64,000 nt of DNA, from assembly GCF_028823535.1 (NCBI RefSeq), contig NZ_JAQIYM010000001.1, positions 1 to 64,000 of the forward strand. The letters are read 5' to 3'. This DNA is from Pseudomonas serbica (GTDB lineage: Bacteria; Pseudomonadota; Gammaproteobacteria; Pseudomonadales; Pseudomonadaceae). Position 1 is the first letter of the stretch; every line of letters begins with the position of its first letter. This document shows, in pieces, positions 51,205 through 61,528 of the stretch. The translations under genes were made by a program, and so were the position numbers. The notes beneath the pieces are model-generated. The model was given only the letters and a program-made list of their open reading frames with translations. It ran no database searches and was not told the origin of the DNA.

Positions 51205-53184
51205 ATGGCCGGGCTAATTCCCCAGAGCTTCATTGACGACCTTCTGAACCGCACCGACATCGTCGACGTGGTCAGCTCGCGCCTGCAACTGAAAAAGGCC
51301 GGCAAGAACCACACTGCCTGCTGCCCGTTCCACAAAGAGAAAACACCCTCTTTCAGCGTAAGTCCCGACAAGCAGTTCTATTACTGCTTTGGCTGCGGCG
51401 CGGGTGGCAACGCCCTGGGCTTCATCATGGACCACGACAACCTGGATTTCCCCCAGGCTGTCGAAGAACTGGCCAAGGCCGCCGGGATGGAAATCCCCCG
51501 CGAGGAAAGCGGGCGACCGCACAAGCCGCGCCAGCCAACCGATTCGCCGCTGTACCCGTTGCTTACCGCTGCCGCCGATTTCTATCGCCAGGCCCTGAAG
51601 AGCCATCCGGCGCGCAAAGCTGCCGTGGACTACCTGAAAGGTCGAGGACTGACCGGTGAAATCGCCCGGGACTTCGGCCTTGGCTTTGCGCCGCCGGGCT
51701 GGGACAACCTGTTCAAGCACTTGAGCAGCGACACCCTGCAACAAAAAGCCATGATCGATGCCGGCCTGTTGATCGAGAACGCCGAAACCGGCAAACGCTA
51801 CGACCGCTTTCGTGATCGCGTGATGTTCCCGATTCGCGATAGTCGCGGGCGCATCATCGCGTTCGGTGGCCGGGTACTGGGCGACGACAAGCCCAAGTAC
51901 CTCAACTCGCCGGAAACCCCGGTCTTCCATAAAGGCCAGGAACTCTACGGCCTGTACGAAGCGCGCAAGAACAACCGCAACCTCGACGAAATCATCGTCG
52001 TCGAGGGCTACATGGACGTCATCGCCCTCGCCCAGCAAGGCTTGCGCAATGCCGTCGCGACCTTGGGCACCGCCACCAGCGAAGAGCACATGAAGCGCCT
52101 GTTTCGCGTCGTGCCCAGCGTGCTGTTCTGCTTCGACGGCGACCAGGCCGGCCGCAACGCCGCCTGGCGAGCCCTCGAAGCCACGCTGACGAGCCTGCAG
52201 GATGGCCGTCGCGCCCGATTCCTGTTCCTGCCCGAAGGTGAAGATCCAGACACCCTGGTCCGCTCCGAAGGCACCGATGCCTTCCGCGCACGCATCAACC
52301 AGCACGCGCAGCCATTGGCCGATTATTTTTTCCAGCAACTGACGGAAGAAGCCGACCCGCGCTCACTCGAAGGCAAGGCCCACATGGCCACCCTGGCGGC
52401 ACCGCTGATCGATAAAGTCCCGGGGGCCAACCTGCGCATCCTGATGCGACAGCGCCTGAGCGAAATCACCGGCCTCAGCGGGGAGGCCGTTAGTCAGCTT
52501 GCCCAAACCGCCCCCCAGGAAGCACCGCCCGCCTACGATCCGGGCTTCGATTACGACGCAATGCCGGATTACAGCGACTACCATCAGCCGCAGGCACCGG
52601 AGATGTATGCACCACAGCAAGAGTGGACACCGAAAAAAACCGGTGCCGGCGGCAAGAAATGGGACAAGAAACCCTGGGACAAGAATGGCAAGCGTGGCGG
52701 TTATCGCGATCAGCAAAGTCCACCCAGAACGCCTATAGCTGTCGAGGCACCAACGCTCATTGCAATCCGTACCCTTATCCACCACCCGAACATGGCGGGA
52801 AAAGTGGAGAGTGCCAATCATTTTGCAAATGAGACAAATACCTATGCGCAGCTCCTGGTCGCGCTGGTCGAGGCAGTTCAGAAAAATCCTGGGCTAAACT
52901 CAATCCAACTGATGGCTCGCTGGCATGGAACCGATCAGGGGCGCCTGCTCAAGGCGCTTGCGGAAAAGGAATGGTTAATTCGAGGGGACAACCTTGAACA
53001 ACAGTTTTTAGACACCATTAATAGGTTATCCGCAGCCCAGCACACACATACCCTGGACGAGCTCATCAAAAAAGCCAACGACCCAGGACTGACCGCGGAA
53101 CAGAAAATGCAGATAGCAAATCAGATGCGCGACCTATTTAAAGGCAATGTTTCCGCATCAAACCCGACCTCAACTGGCGCGTGA
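51205..53184 (+). CDS. dnaG: DNA primase
   Basis: Makes RNA primers at the replication fork with DnaB. The 659-residue protein has the zinc finger C40, H43, C61, C64, a TOPRIM core with EGYMDV (267-272) and DGDQAGRNAA, a charged low-complexity linker around 440-510, and a DnaB-binding C-terminal domain. The last 400 bases are AT-richer and use TTA, ATA and AGG codons rare in the neighbours. A sigma-32-like promoter lies there. Confidence 0.96.
   Translation: MAGLIPQSFIDDLLNRTDIVDVVSSRLQLKKAGKNHTACCPFHKEKTPSFSVSPDKQFYYCFGCGAGGNALGFIMDHDNLDFPQAVEELAKAAGMEIPREESGRPHKPRQPTDSPLYPLLTAAADFYRQALKSHPARKAAVDYLKGRGLTGEIARDFGLGFAPPGWDNLFKHLSSDTLQQKAMIDAGLLIENAETGKRYDRFRDRVMFPIRDSRGRIIAFGGRVLGDDKPKYLNSPETPVFHKGQELYGLYEARKNNRNLDEIIVVEGYMDVIALAQQGLRNAVATLGTATSEEHMKRLFRVVPSVLFCFDGDQAGRNAAWRALEATLTSLQDGRRARFLFLPEGEDPDTLVRSEGTDAFRARINQHAQPLADYFFQQLTEEADPRSLEGKAHMATLAAPLIDKVPGANLRILMRQRLSEITGLSGEAVSQLAQTAPQEAPPAYDPGFDYDAMPDYSDYHQPQAPEMYAPQQEWTPKKTGAGGKKWDKKPWDKNGKRGGYRDQQSPPRTPIAVEAPTLIAIRTLIHHPNMAGKVESANHFANETNTYAQLLVALVEAVQKNPGLNSIQLMARWHGTDQGRLLKALAEKEWLIRGDNLEQQFLDTINRLSAAQHTHTLDELIKKANDPGLTAEQKMQIANQMRDLFKGNVSASNPTSTGA
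52993..53020 (+). promoter_or_regulatory. candidate heat-shock (sigma-32) promoter for rpoD inside dnaG
   Basis: CTTGAA (52993-52998), 14 bases, then CACCATTA (53013-53020) matches the sigma-32 consensus CTTGAA-N13-15-CCCCATNTA with one or two mismatches. It is about 230 bases before rpoD, inside the last part of dnaG. In E. coli the rpoD heat-shock promoter is likewise within dnaG. Confidence 0.55.
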
Positions 53185-53198
53185 GGTCATAGCTCAGG

Positions 53199-53204
53199 TA
53201 TAAT
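53199..53204 (+). promoter_or_regulatory. -10 box between dnaG and rpoD
   Basis: A perfect TATAAT lies 48 bases before the rpoD start. No matching -35 was found, so it is only a candidate for a separate vegetative rpoD promoter. Confidence 0.35.
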
Positions 53205-53251
53205 CCTCGGCTTGTTTTTTGCCCGCCAAGACCTTCAGTGGATAGGGTGTT

Positions 53252-55099
<1,848 letters not shown>

Positions 55100-55105
55100 C
55101 ACCAG

Positions 55106-55136
55106 AACCCCCGGCCCAGGCCGGGGGTTTTGTTTT
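55106..55136 (+). terminator. rpoD terminator
   Basis: AACCCCCGGC/GCCGGGGGTT stem followed by TTTGTTTT, 7 bases after the rpoD stop. Confidence 0.9.
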
Positions 55137-55222
55137 GTGCAGATTAAATCCCCCGCTCCACCCCCACCCGCCGATTTGCCCGTCTACACTCGAAACATTC
55201 CCCGAGCCATAACGAGACCGTT

Positions 55223-58200
55223 ATGCCCAGACTGCCGACCGTGTTGTTTTTGCTGTCGCTGATTACCTGGACCGCAACGGCTGGCGCGCTGACTCTAACC
55301 GACGAAGAACGTAGCTGGCTTGCAGCCCACCCGGACCTGCGCCTGGGTGTCGATGCGTCCTGGCCCCCCTTTGAGTTTCGCGACGACAAGGGGCGCTACC
55401 AGGGCCTTGCGGCAGACTATATCGACCTGATTCGCCAGCGACTGGCCATCAAGCTCACACCCATCGAACCCGTGAGCTGGACGGTCGTGCTGGACCAGGC
55501 CAAACAAGGCAAGCTGGACCTTTTGCCGGGCATCATGTCGACCCCGGAACGCCAAGCCTACCTGTCATTCACCCGCCCCTACCTGGATTTCCCGATCGTT
55601 ATCCTGGCGCATGTCGGGGGCGCCCAACCGCGCAAACTCAAAGACCTGTACGGGCTGAAGATCGCCGTGGTGGAAAACTACGCGCCCCACGAACTGTTGC
55701 GCACCCACAATCCCGATCTGAATCTGGTGGCGATGCCCAACGTCAGCTCTGCCTTGCAGGCACTGGCCACCGATGAAGTGGACGCCGTGGTAAGCGATCT
55801 CGCCTCCAGCGTCTGGAGTTTGCGCCAGCTCAAGCTCGACGGGCTGTATGTCAGCGGCGAAACCCCTTACCGCTATCAGTTGGCCATGGGGGTACCACGG
55901 GATAACAAGATGCTGGTCGGCATCCTGGATAAAGTCCTGGCCGACATGTCACCGGCTGAAATCAGTTCGATCCAGGAGCATTGGGTTGGCAACGTCCTCG
56001 ATCATCGAACGTTCTGGTCCGATCTGCTGGTCTACGGCCTGCCTGGGCTATTGCTACTGATTCTCGTGCTGGCCGCCGTGATCCGGGTCAACCGCCGCTT
56101 GAGTTCGGAAATCGCCCGCAGGGTCGATCTGGAGCAGGAACTGCGCAGCAGCGAATACCATTATCGCGGGCTGGTGGAGAGCCTGTCGGCCATCGCCTGG
56201 GAAGCGCGGATGAGCGACTTCACCTACAGCTATGTGTCGCCCCACGCCGAAGACCTGCTCGGTTACCCCCTGTCCCACTGGTTGATTCCGGGCTTCTGGC
56301 GCAACATCATTCACCCCGCCGACCTCACCCGCGCGCAGAGCTTCTGCGATCACGAGGTGCTGGCCGGTCGAGACCACACCCTCGATTACCGGGTCATCAC
56401 CGCTGACGGGCGTTGCTTGTGGGTTCGCGACATCGTCAGCCTGATCGAACATGGCCATGAGCCGGTAATGCGTGGCTTGATGATCGATATCAGCGAAACC
56501 AAACGCACCGAAGAAGCACTGCGCCTCTCTGAACAGAAGTTTGCTTCGGTGTTCCAGCAATGCCCGGACATCCTGGTGATTGCGCGTCTCAGCGACGGCT
56601 GCCTGCTGGAAGTCAACGAGGCGTTCGAAGACCAGATCGGCCTCAGGGCCGAAGACGTCATCGGCCAGACCGCCACCAACCTGAACATCTGGGGCATCCC
56701 GGGCGTCGGGCCAGGACTGTTGCAGCGCTTGCAGGCCGGCAGCATCCGCAACCTGGAGATGCCCTTTCGCCGCAGCAATGGCCAAGTGTTCACCGGCCTG
56801 ATCTCTGCCGAGCCCTTTGACCTCGATACGACGCCGGCACTGGTGGTCGTGGTGCGAGATATCACCCAGCTCAAGGAAACCCAACAACAACTGCAAACCT
56901 CCGAAGAGAAATTTGCCAAGGCCTTCCACGCCTCACCAGACGGCTTGCTGCTGTCCCGGCAAAGCGATGGCCTGTTGATCGAGGTCAACGAGGGCTTCAG
57001 CCGCATTACCGGCTTCAACAGCGCAATGTCGGTGGATCGCTCGGCCCTGGACCTCGGCATCTGGGTCAATCTCAATGAGCGCAAACAAATGCTCGACCTG
57101 TTGCACCGTGACGGTTTCGTCCGCGACTTCAGCTGCCATATTCGCCGCAGCGACGGGCAGATCCGCCTCTGCGAGGTTTCCAGCCGTCCGCTGCCGATCG
57201 GCGACGACGACTGCATGCTGACCATCGCCCGGGACATCACCGAACGCCACCTGATGCAGGAAAAACTGCAACAGGCCGCCACGGTATTCGAGAGCACCGC
57301 AGAAGGCGTGTTGATCACCGATACCCAGCAACATATCAGCGCAGTCAACCGTGCCTTTACCGAAATCACCGGCTATAGCGAAAGCGAAGCACTGGGCCAC
57401 ACCCCGCGCCTGCTTGCCTCGGGCCTGCACGACAGCGCGTTCTATGCCGCCATGTGGCATCAACTGACCGCCGAAGGTCATTGGCAAGGCGAGATTTCCA
57501 ACCGACGCAAGAATGGCGAACTTTATCCTAGCTGGCTGACCATCAGCGCCGTGCGCAATCGCGACAATTTCATCACCCACTTCGTCGCCGTGTTCGCTGA
57601 CATTTCCAGCCTCAAACACGCCCAGGCCAAACTCGACTACCAAGCCCACCACGACCCGCTGACCGGCCTGCCCAACCGCACGCTGTTCGAGAGCCGCTTG
57701 CTCAACGCGCTCAATCACCAGAAGGAAAACGGCGGCCAAGGTGCGGTACTGTTCCTCGACCTGGACCGTTTCAAGCACATCAACGACAGCCTCGGCCACC
57801 CGGTCGGCGATCTACTGCTCAAGGGCATTGCCGTACGCCTCAAGGACCAGTTGCGCGACATCGACACCGTTGCGCGCCTGGGCGGCGACGAATTCATCAT
57901 CCTGCTCCCTGGCCTGCAGCAACCCAGTGACGCCGACAACATCGCCACCAAGCTGCTCAATTGCTTCACCGCGCCGTTCCAGGCCGGCGAACATGAGTTT
58001 TTCATCAGCTCCAGCATCGGCACCAGCCTCTACCCCAAGGACGGCAGCGACGTTGCCACGCTGATCAAAAACGCCGACGCGGCGATGTACCGCTCCAAGG
58101 CCAAAGGCCGCAACCGCGTCGAAAGCTATACCTGCGACCTCACCGCCCAAGCCAGCGAACGCGTGGCGCTGGAGCACGAACTGCGCCGCGCTATCGAGCG

Positions 58201-58969
58201 CAACGAACTGCACCTGTGCTACCAGCCCAAGATCAGCCTCGACGACTATCGCCTGGTGGGTGCCGAAGCGCTGATTCGCTGGCGTCATCCGACCTTTGGC
58301 GACGTGCCGCCCGAACACTTCATCTCACTGGCCGAAGAAAACGGCATGATCCTGCAGATCGGCGACTGGGTACTCGAGACCGCCTGCCGGCAGATGTATG
58401 AATGGAACCAGATGTACGAAGGCCTCGGCCCATTGTCGGTTAACCTCGCCGGGGCCCAACTACGCCAACCCAACCTGCTCGGGCGCATCGAACAGTTGCT
58501 CAAGGACAACAACCTCAACCCCGGTTTACTGCAACTGGAAATCACCGAAAACTTCATCATGAGCCAGGCCGAAGAAGCGCTTGCGGTGCTGCACCAACTC
58601 AAGCACCTGGGCGTGCAACTGGCGATCGACGACTTCGGGACCGGGTACTCTTCACTGAGTTACCTCAAGCGCCTGCCCCTGGATATTCTCAAGATCGACC
58701 AGTCCTTCGTCCGCGGCCTGCCGGATGACCCCCACGATGCCGCTATCGTGCGCGCCATCATCGCGCTCGGCCGCAGCATGCAATTCACGGTCATCGCCGA
58801 GGGCGTCGAAACCCAGGCGCAGCAGCAATTTCTCGCCGCCGAAGGCTGTGAACAGATCCAGGGCTACATCGTCAGCCTGCCCCTGCCCCCCGACGAATTC
58901 GCCGCGACGTTTCTTCGTACAACAGTAATAGATTTTTCGGATAGCACAGCCGCGAAACCGTCGCTATAA
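55223..58969 (+). CDS. rmcA: RmcA: SBP-PAS-GGDEF-EAL c-di-GMP enzyme
   Basis: Large membrane protein that makes or degrades cyclic di-GMP in response to external and redox signals. The 1248-residue protein has a signal peptide, a SBP_bac_3 periplasmic domain (about 25-250), a helix near 270-290, about four PAS modules (315-800), a GGDEF domain with intact GGDEF (887-891) and an EAL domain with E1015-A-L and DDFGTGYSSL. Order and position after rpoD match RmcA (PA0575), a phosphodiesterase linked to arginine and phenazine sensing and biofilm structure. Its TAA is part of the TATAAT box of the next tRNA gene. Confidence 0.88.
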   Translation: MPRLPTVLFLLSLITWTATAGALTLTDEERSWLAAHPDLRLGVDASWPPFEFRDDKGRYQGLAADYIDLIRQRLAIKLTPIEPVSWTVVLDQAKQGKLDLLPGIMSTPERQAYLSFTRPYLDFPIVILAHVGGAQPRKLKDLYGLKIAVVENYAPHELLRTHNPDLNLVAMPNVSSALQALATDEVDAVVSDLASSVWSLRQLKLDGLYVSGETPYRYQLAMGVPRDNKMLVGILDKVLADMSPAEISSIQEHWVGNVLDHRTFWSDLLVYGLPGLLLLILVLAAVIRVNRRLSSEIARRVDLEQELRSSEYHYRGLVESLSAIAWEARMSDFTYSYVSPHAEDLLGYPLSHWLIPGFWRNIIHPADLTRAQSFCDHEVLAGRDHTLDYRVITADGRCLWVRDIVSLIEHGHEPVMRGLMIDISETKRTEEALRLSEQKFASVFQQCPDILVIARLSDGCLLEVNEAFEDQIGLRAEDVIGQTATNLNIWGIPGVGPGLLQRLQAGSIRNLEMPFRRSNGQVFTGLISAEPFDLDTTPALVVVVRDITQLKETQQQLQTSEEKFAKAFHASPDGLLLSRQSDGLLIEVNEGFSRITGFNSAMSVDRSALDLGIWVNLNERKQMLDLLHRDGFVRDFSCHIRRSDGQIRLCEVSSRPLPIGDDDCMLTIARDITERHLMQEKLQQAATVFESTAEGVLITDTQQHISAVNRAFTEITGYSESEALGHTPRLLASGLHDSAFYAAMWHQLTAEGHWQGEISNRRKNGELYPSWLTISAVRNRDNFITHFVAVFADISSLKHAQAKLDYQAHHDPLTGLPNRTLFESRLLNALNHQKENGGQGAVLFLDLDRFKHINDSLGHPVGDLLLKGIAVRLKDQLRDIDTVARLGGDEFIILLPGLQQPSDADNIATKLLNCFTAPFQAGEHEFFISSSIGTSLYPKDGSDVATLIKNADAAMYRSKAKGRNRVESYTCDLTAQASERVALEHELRRAIERNELHLCYQPKISLDDYRLVGAEALIRWRHPTFGDVPPEHFISLAEENGMILQIGDWVLETACRQMYEWNQMYEGLGPLSVNLAGAQLRQPNLLGRIEQLLKDNNLNPGLLQLEITENFIMSQAEEALAVLHQLKHLGVQLAIDDFGTGYSSLSYLKRLPLDILKIDQSFVRGLPDDPHDAAIVRAIIALGRSMQFTVIAEGVETQAQQQFLAAEGCEQIQGYIVSLPLPPDEFAATFLRTTVIDFSDSTAAKPSL

Positions 58970-58970
58970 T
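58965..58970 (+). promoter_or_regulatory. -10 box of the tRNA gene, overlapping the rmcA stop codon
   Basis: TATAAT, 12 bases before the tRNA, followed by a GC-rich discriminator CCGCCACC as in stable-RNA promoters. Its TAA is the rmcA stop codon. The -35 region (around 58942) is weak. Confidence 0.5.
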
Positions 58971-58982
58971 CCGCCACCAATG

Positions 58983-59059
58983 GGGCCTATAGCTCAGTTG
59001 GTCAGAGCAGAGGACTCATAATCCTTTGGTCCACGGTTCAAGTCCGTGTGGGCCCACCA
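58983..59059 (+). tRNA. ileX: tRNA with CAT anticodon, predicted tRNA-Ile2 (lysidine-modified)
   Basis: A full 77-base cloverleaf with encoded CCA. Anticodon loop CTCATAA gives anticodon CAT. The acceptor stem has C4-G69 and C5-G68, which are known TilS/IleRS determinants in E. coli tRNA-Ile2. Elongator tRNA-Met there has T4-A69 and A5-T68. This favours tRNA-Ile decoding AUA after lysidine modification, though automatic annotation usually calls such genes tRNA-Met. It is directly followed by a terminator. Confidence 0.85.
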
Positions 59060-59064
59060 AACAA

Positions 59065-59089
59065 AAAAGCCGCGCAATGCGCGGCTTTT
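59065..59089 (+). terminator. tRNA gene terminator
   Basis: AAAAGCCGCGC/GCGCGGCTTTT perfect stem with 3-base loop, starting 6 bases after the CCA end. Confidence 0.88.
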
Positions 59090-59148
59090 GCGTGTCTGAA
59101 TGACCTGAAGCAGTCAAGCGATCGCATAATCGTTCAGCGGGCAGCAGT

Positions 59149-59826
59149 TCATCCATCGAAAACACGTCCAGACTTTTCGGGGCCTCCAACACCAATAGAC
59201 GGAATGTCCTGCACTGCCCGCAGCCGCTCAAGCATCTGCCCCGCCAGCATAACCTCGTAAGTATCCGCCGCCCGCCCCCACTGCTCGACGATAGCCATCC
59301 CGTCCACCAAAGCCGCCGCCAATTCGGCAATGGTCCCGGACAGCTCTTCCACAATGTCTTGGGTCCGCTGCCACGCCCGATCCGTGAGCGTTTTTAGCTC
59401 AGTCGATATGCGCTCGGACGACGCCGCATCGGTCTCGGGGTAGACGATGTTGCGCAGCAGATGCTGCAGCTCCCTGATCTTTGCGTAGTCCTGTTCCGCC
59501 CCCTGCTCTCCCTTGAGGATGGCTGTGGCTTTCGACTTGTCGACGCGCTGTCCGCCTGGGTGTCTTGCTGCCAGTGTCTGCGCCATCGCGCCAGCCAGGA
59601 GGACCATCATTCGAGCCTCCAGATGTTGCTTCATGGCGTCTATCGACGATATTGCCCGCACCAGGCTGATGGACGCACCGCCGTGATGCCGCAAGTCCAT
59701 GGTCACTGTCAGGCTCACGCTGCCCGTGGCAAAACCCAAGGCACGAGCCACGGCGTAGTGGCCCATTTCGTGATGGGCAATCTCCCAGGCGCGATCCCGT
59801 ACAGCTGGAGGCATTTTCTTCGTCAT
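59149..59826 (-). CDS. stand-alone peptidase M41-like (FtsH protease-like) protein
   Basis: 225-residue protein similar to the zinc protease domain of FtsH but without AAA or membrane parts. HHEMGH gives H19-E20-x-x-H23, and D113 in GAEQDYAKI is placed like the third metal ligand. Residues 75-95 (LLAGAMAQTLAAR) resemble FtsH's helix after the active site. Helical C-terminus. Start MTKKMPP chosen because an upstream extension lacks coding character. Usually such single-domain genes are in variable regions. Substrate and partners unknown; the activity is inferred. Confidence 0.7.
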   Translation of the reverse strand: MTKKMPPAVRDRAWEIAHHEMGHYAVARALGFATGSVSLTVTMDLRHHGGASISLVRAISSIDAMKQHLEARMMVLLAGAMAQTLAARHPGGQRVDKSKATAILKGEQGAEQDYAKIRELQHLLRNIVYPETDAASSERISTELKTLTDRAWQRTQDIVEELSGTIAELAAALVDGMAIVEQWGRAADTYEVMLAGQMLERLRAVQDIPSIGVGGPEKSGRVFDG

Positions 59827-59901
59827 GACCTGTCCCTTCGTGCCACGGCCGCAAATGAGCTGTCTTACATCACAGACCAAATGAAGGTCCAGGGTCAATC
59901 C

Positions 59902-60555
59902 TCAAAACCTCAATCGAAACACCGTTCGCCAGAGATTTTTCCATACCGAGCGTTTGTGCTTCTTCCAGTTGCGTTCCCACCACTCATCTTCATTCATCGC
60001 GAACACCTCGATGTCGCTGCCGGTCACCGCCGCCGCGTGCTGACGAAACAGCATGGGAAATACGCAGTGTTGCTTGATCTGCCGTTTGAACAGGACATCG
60101 ACCGGCTCCCCCACATAAGGTGTTGCAGCCAGCACCCTGCAGCCTTCGCGGGAGAGGATATAGGCGTGCAGCGCCACCACGTTGCCACGGGCAATGAACG
60201 GGAACCAGGTCAGCCATGTGCGCCCCATGCTGTACCCCAGGTGCAATGCCTCGAACCTGTTGCGGCGAATAAACCGGTTCACCCAGCCCACCTGTGCCGG
60301 ATGAAACCGGTAGGGCATGGCGTCATCCTCGAAGATCAACACCCGTTGCCAACCTTCGGCCAGGACTTTTCTGGCCAATGCTTGATGCGACTCGTAACAG
60401 CCTCGGATCGGGTCGCTACAGCGCTGAGCGATGAAGAACTCGATCGGGTTTGAAATGAGCGTAGCGATGGTTCTTTCGAACAATTGCCGCCGGTCATGGC
60501 GCTCACTCAGGGATATGCAATACACGTGATCAACATCAAACGAGACCCTTTCCAT
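59902..60555 (-). CDS. glycosyltransferase family 25 (LPS-type) protein
   Basis: 217-residue GT25-like protein. It has HVYCISLSERHDRRQLFERT at the start, the DXD-like IFEDDAMPY (EDD 76-78) and an Arg-rich basic C-terminus. GT25 enzymes add galactose or glucose to lipooligosaccharide or protein. No other LPS gene is beside it. It is 75 bases upstream of the M41-like gene and may be transcribed with it. Substrate unknown. Confidence 0.75.
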   Translation of the reverse strand: MERVSFDVDHVYCISLSERHDRRQLFERTIATLISNPIEFFIAQRCSDPIRGCYESHQALARKVLAEGWQRVLIFEDDAMPYRFHPAQVGWVNRFIRRNRFEALHLGYSMGRTWLTWFPFIARGNVVALHAYILSREGCRVLAATPYVGEPVDVLFKRQIKQHCVFPMLFRQHAAAVTGSDIEVFAMNEDEWWERNWKKHKRSVWKNLWRTVFRLRF

Positions 60556-60778
60556 TCGCCCCCTGGCACCTTCATAGACCTCTCCGCGACCCGACGCCAC
60601 GGAAAGAATCAATGATCGGCAAGCGGGCACTGCCACGTATGTCAGACGCGTCCTGAAATGGCGTTGGCTTTTCTGTTCGGTTATCGCCCACGGTCAGTAG
60701 GATATTGGCGTCGCGAGCGCTGCGGGGGATGTGCCTGTAACATGCCCGGATATTGATCCATGCCGCTGGAGACCCGCC

Positions 60779-61240
60779 TTGCCTGACATCCGCCCGCCCG
60801 TTCTCGACGAAATCGACCGTCAGCTGATTGCGGCCCTGCAGATCAATGCCCGCGAAAGCGTGGCCATGCTCGCCCGGCAACTGGGCATTGCCCGTACCAC
60901 CGTCACGTCGCGCCTGGCGCGGCTGGAAAAAGCCAAGGTCATCACCGGCTATGGCGTGCGACTTGGCCAGCGCGTGGTGGATGGCGGGCTGCAGGCGTAT
61001 GTGGGGATTACCGTGCAACCGCGGTCCGGCAAGGAAGTGTTGCGGCGCCTGAGCGCAATGGCGCAGGTGCAGCAGTTGTGTGCGGTGAGTGGCGAATTTG
61101 ATTATGTGGCATGGTTGCGCACCGATTCGCCGGAGCAGCTGGATCAGTTGCTGGATCAGATTGGCAGTGTGGATGGGGTGGAGAAGACTACGACCTCGAT
61201 CATCCTGAGCAGCAAGATTGATCGGGGGCAGCCGGTTTGA
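60779..61240 (+). CDS. Lrp/AsnC-family transcriptional regulator
   Basis: 153-residue regulator with an N-terminal helix-turn-helix (about 28-50, LARQLGIARTTVTSRLARLE) and a RAM ligand-binding domain. It begins with TTG, preceded 7 bases by GGAG. The gene is 290 bases before davB in the same direction, as in P. putida. It likely controls davBA in response to an amino acid such as lysine, which is inferred from position. Confidence 0.88.
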   Translation: MPDIRPPVLDEIDRQLIAALQINARESVAMLARQLGIARTTVTSRLARLEKAKVITGYGVRLGQRVVDGGLQAYVGITVQPRSGKEVLRRLSAMAQVQQLCAVSGEFDYVAWLRTDSPEQLDQLLDQIGSVDGVEKTTTSIILSSKIDRGQPV

Positions 61241-61283
61241 GATTTTTCCGGTGGTTATGGGTGTCTGGCTGGCCTGCAAAGAA

Positions 61284-61370
61284 CCTGTAGGGGCTGGCTT
61301 GCCAGCGAAGGCGTCCGGACCATCAACACAAGACTCAAGGACCTCATCGCTGGCAAGCCAGCTCCTACAG
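61284..61370. repeat. inverted REP pair (REPIN)
   Basis: CTGTAGGGGCTGGCTTGCCA and TGGCAAGCCAGCTCCTACAG are inverted arms about 45 bases apart between the Lrp gene and davB. This is the 'GGAGCTGGCTTGCCAGC' REP class. Confidence 0.88.
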
Positions 61371-61385
61371 TGGTCAGTGTGCGCA

Positions 61386-61412
61386 ATTATATTGTCATAC
61401 TGATCAATAATC
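61386..61412. promoter_or_regulatory. AT-rich dyad upstream of davB, candidate Lrp-type operator
   Basis: TATTG (61390-61394) and CAATA (61405-61409) are inverted, 10 bases apart, within AT-rich DNA, 117 bases before the davB ATG. Lrp/AsnC proteins favour such degenerate dyads. Confidence 0.4.
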
Positions 61413-61528
61413 TGGCAAAACGACGACACTTTGCGTCTTATTAACGTGTTCTACGCTCTCTAGAATGGCTGGCATCTTTTCCTATACTCAGATGCGCATT
61501 CCGCGTCGGGTCGACAGCAAGGTCAGCC

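Noticed and set aside
59461..60453. 330-codon plus-strand frame over the M41-like and GT25 genes
   Set aside because: Covers two minus-strand genes with clear motifs and shows no motifs of its own.
59060..60778. Integrated island with att repeat of the tRNA 3' end
   Set aside because: No copy of the tRNA 3' end was seen downstream and there is no integrase, so island insertion is not supported.
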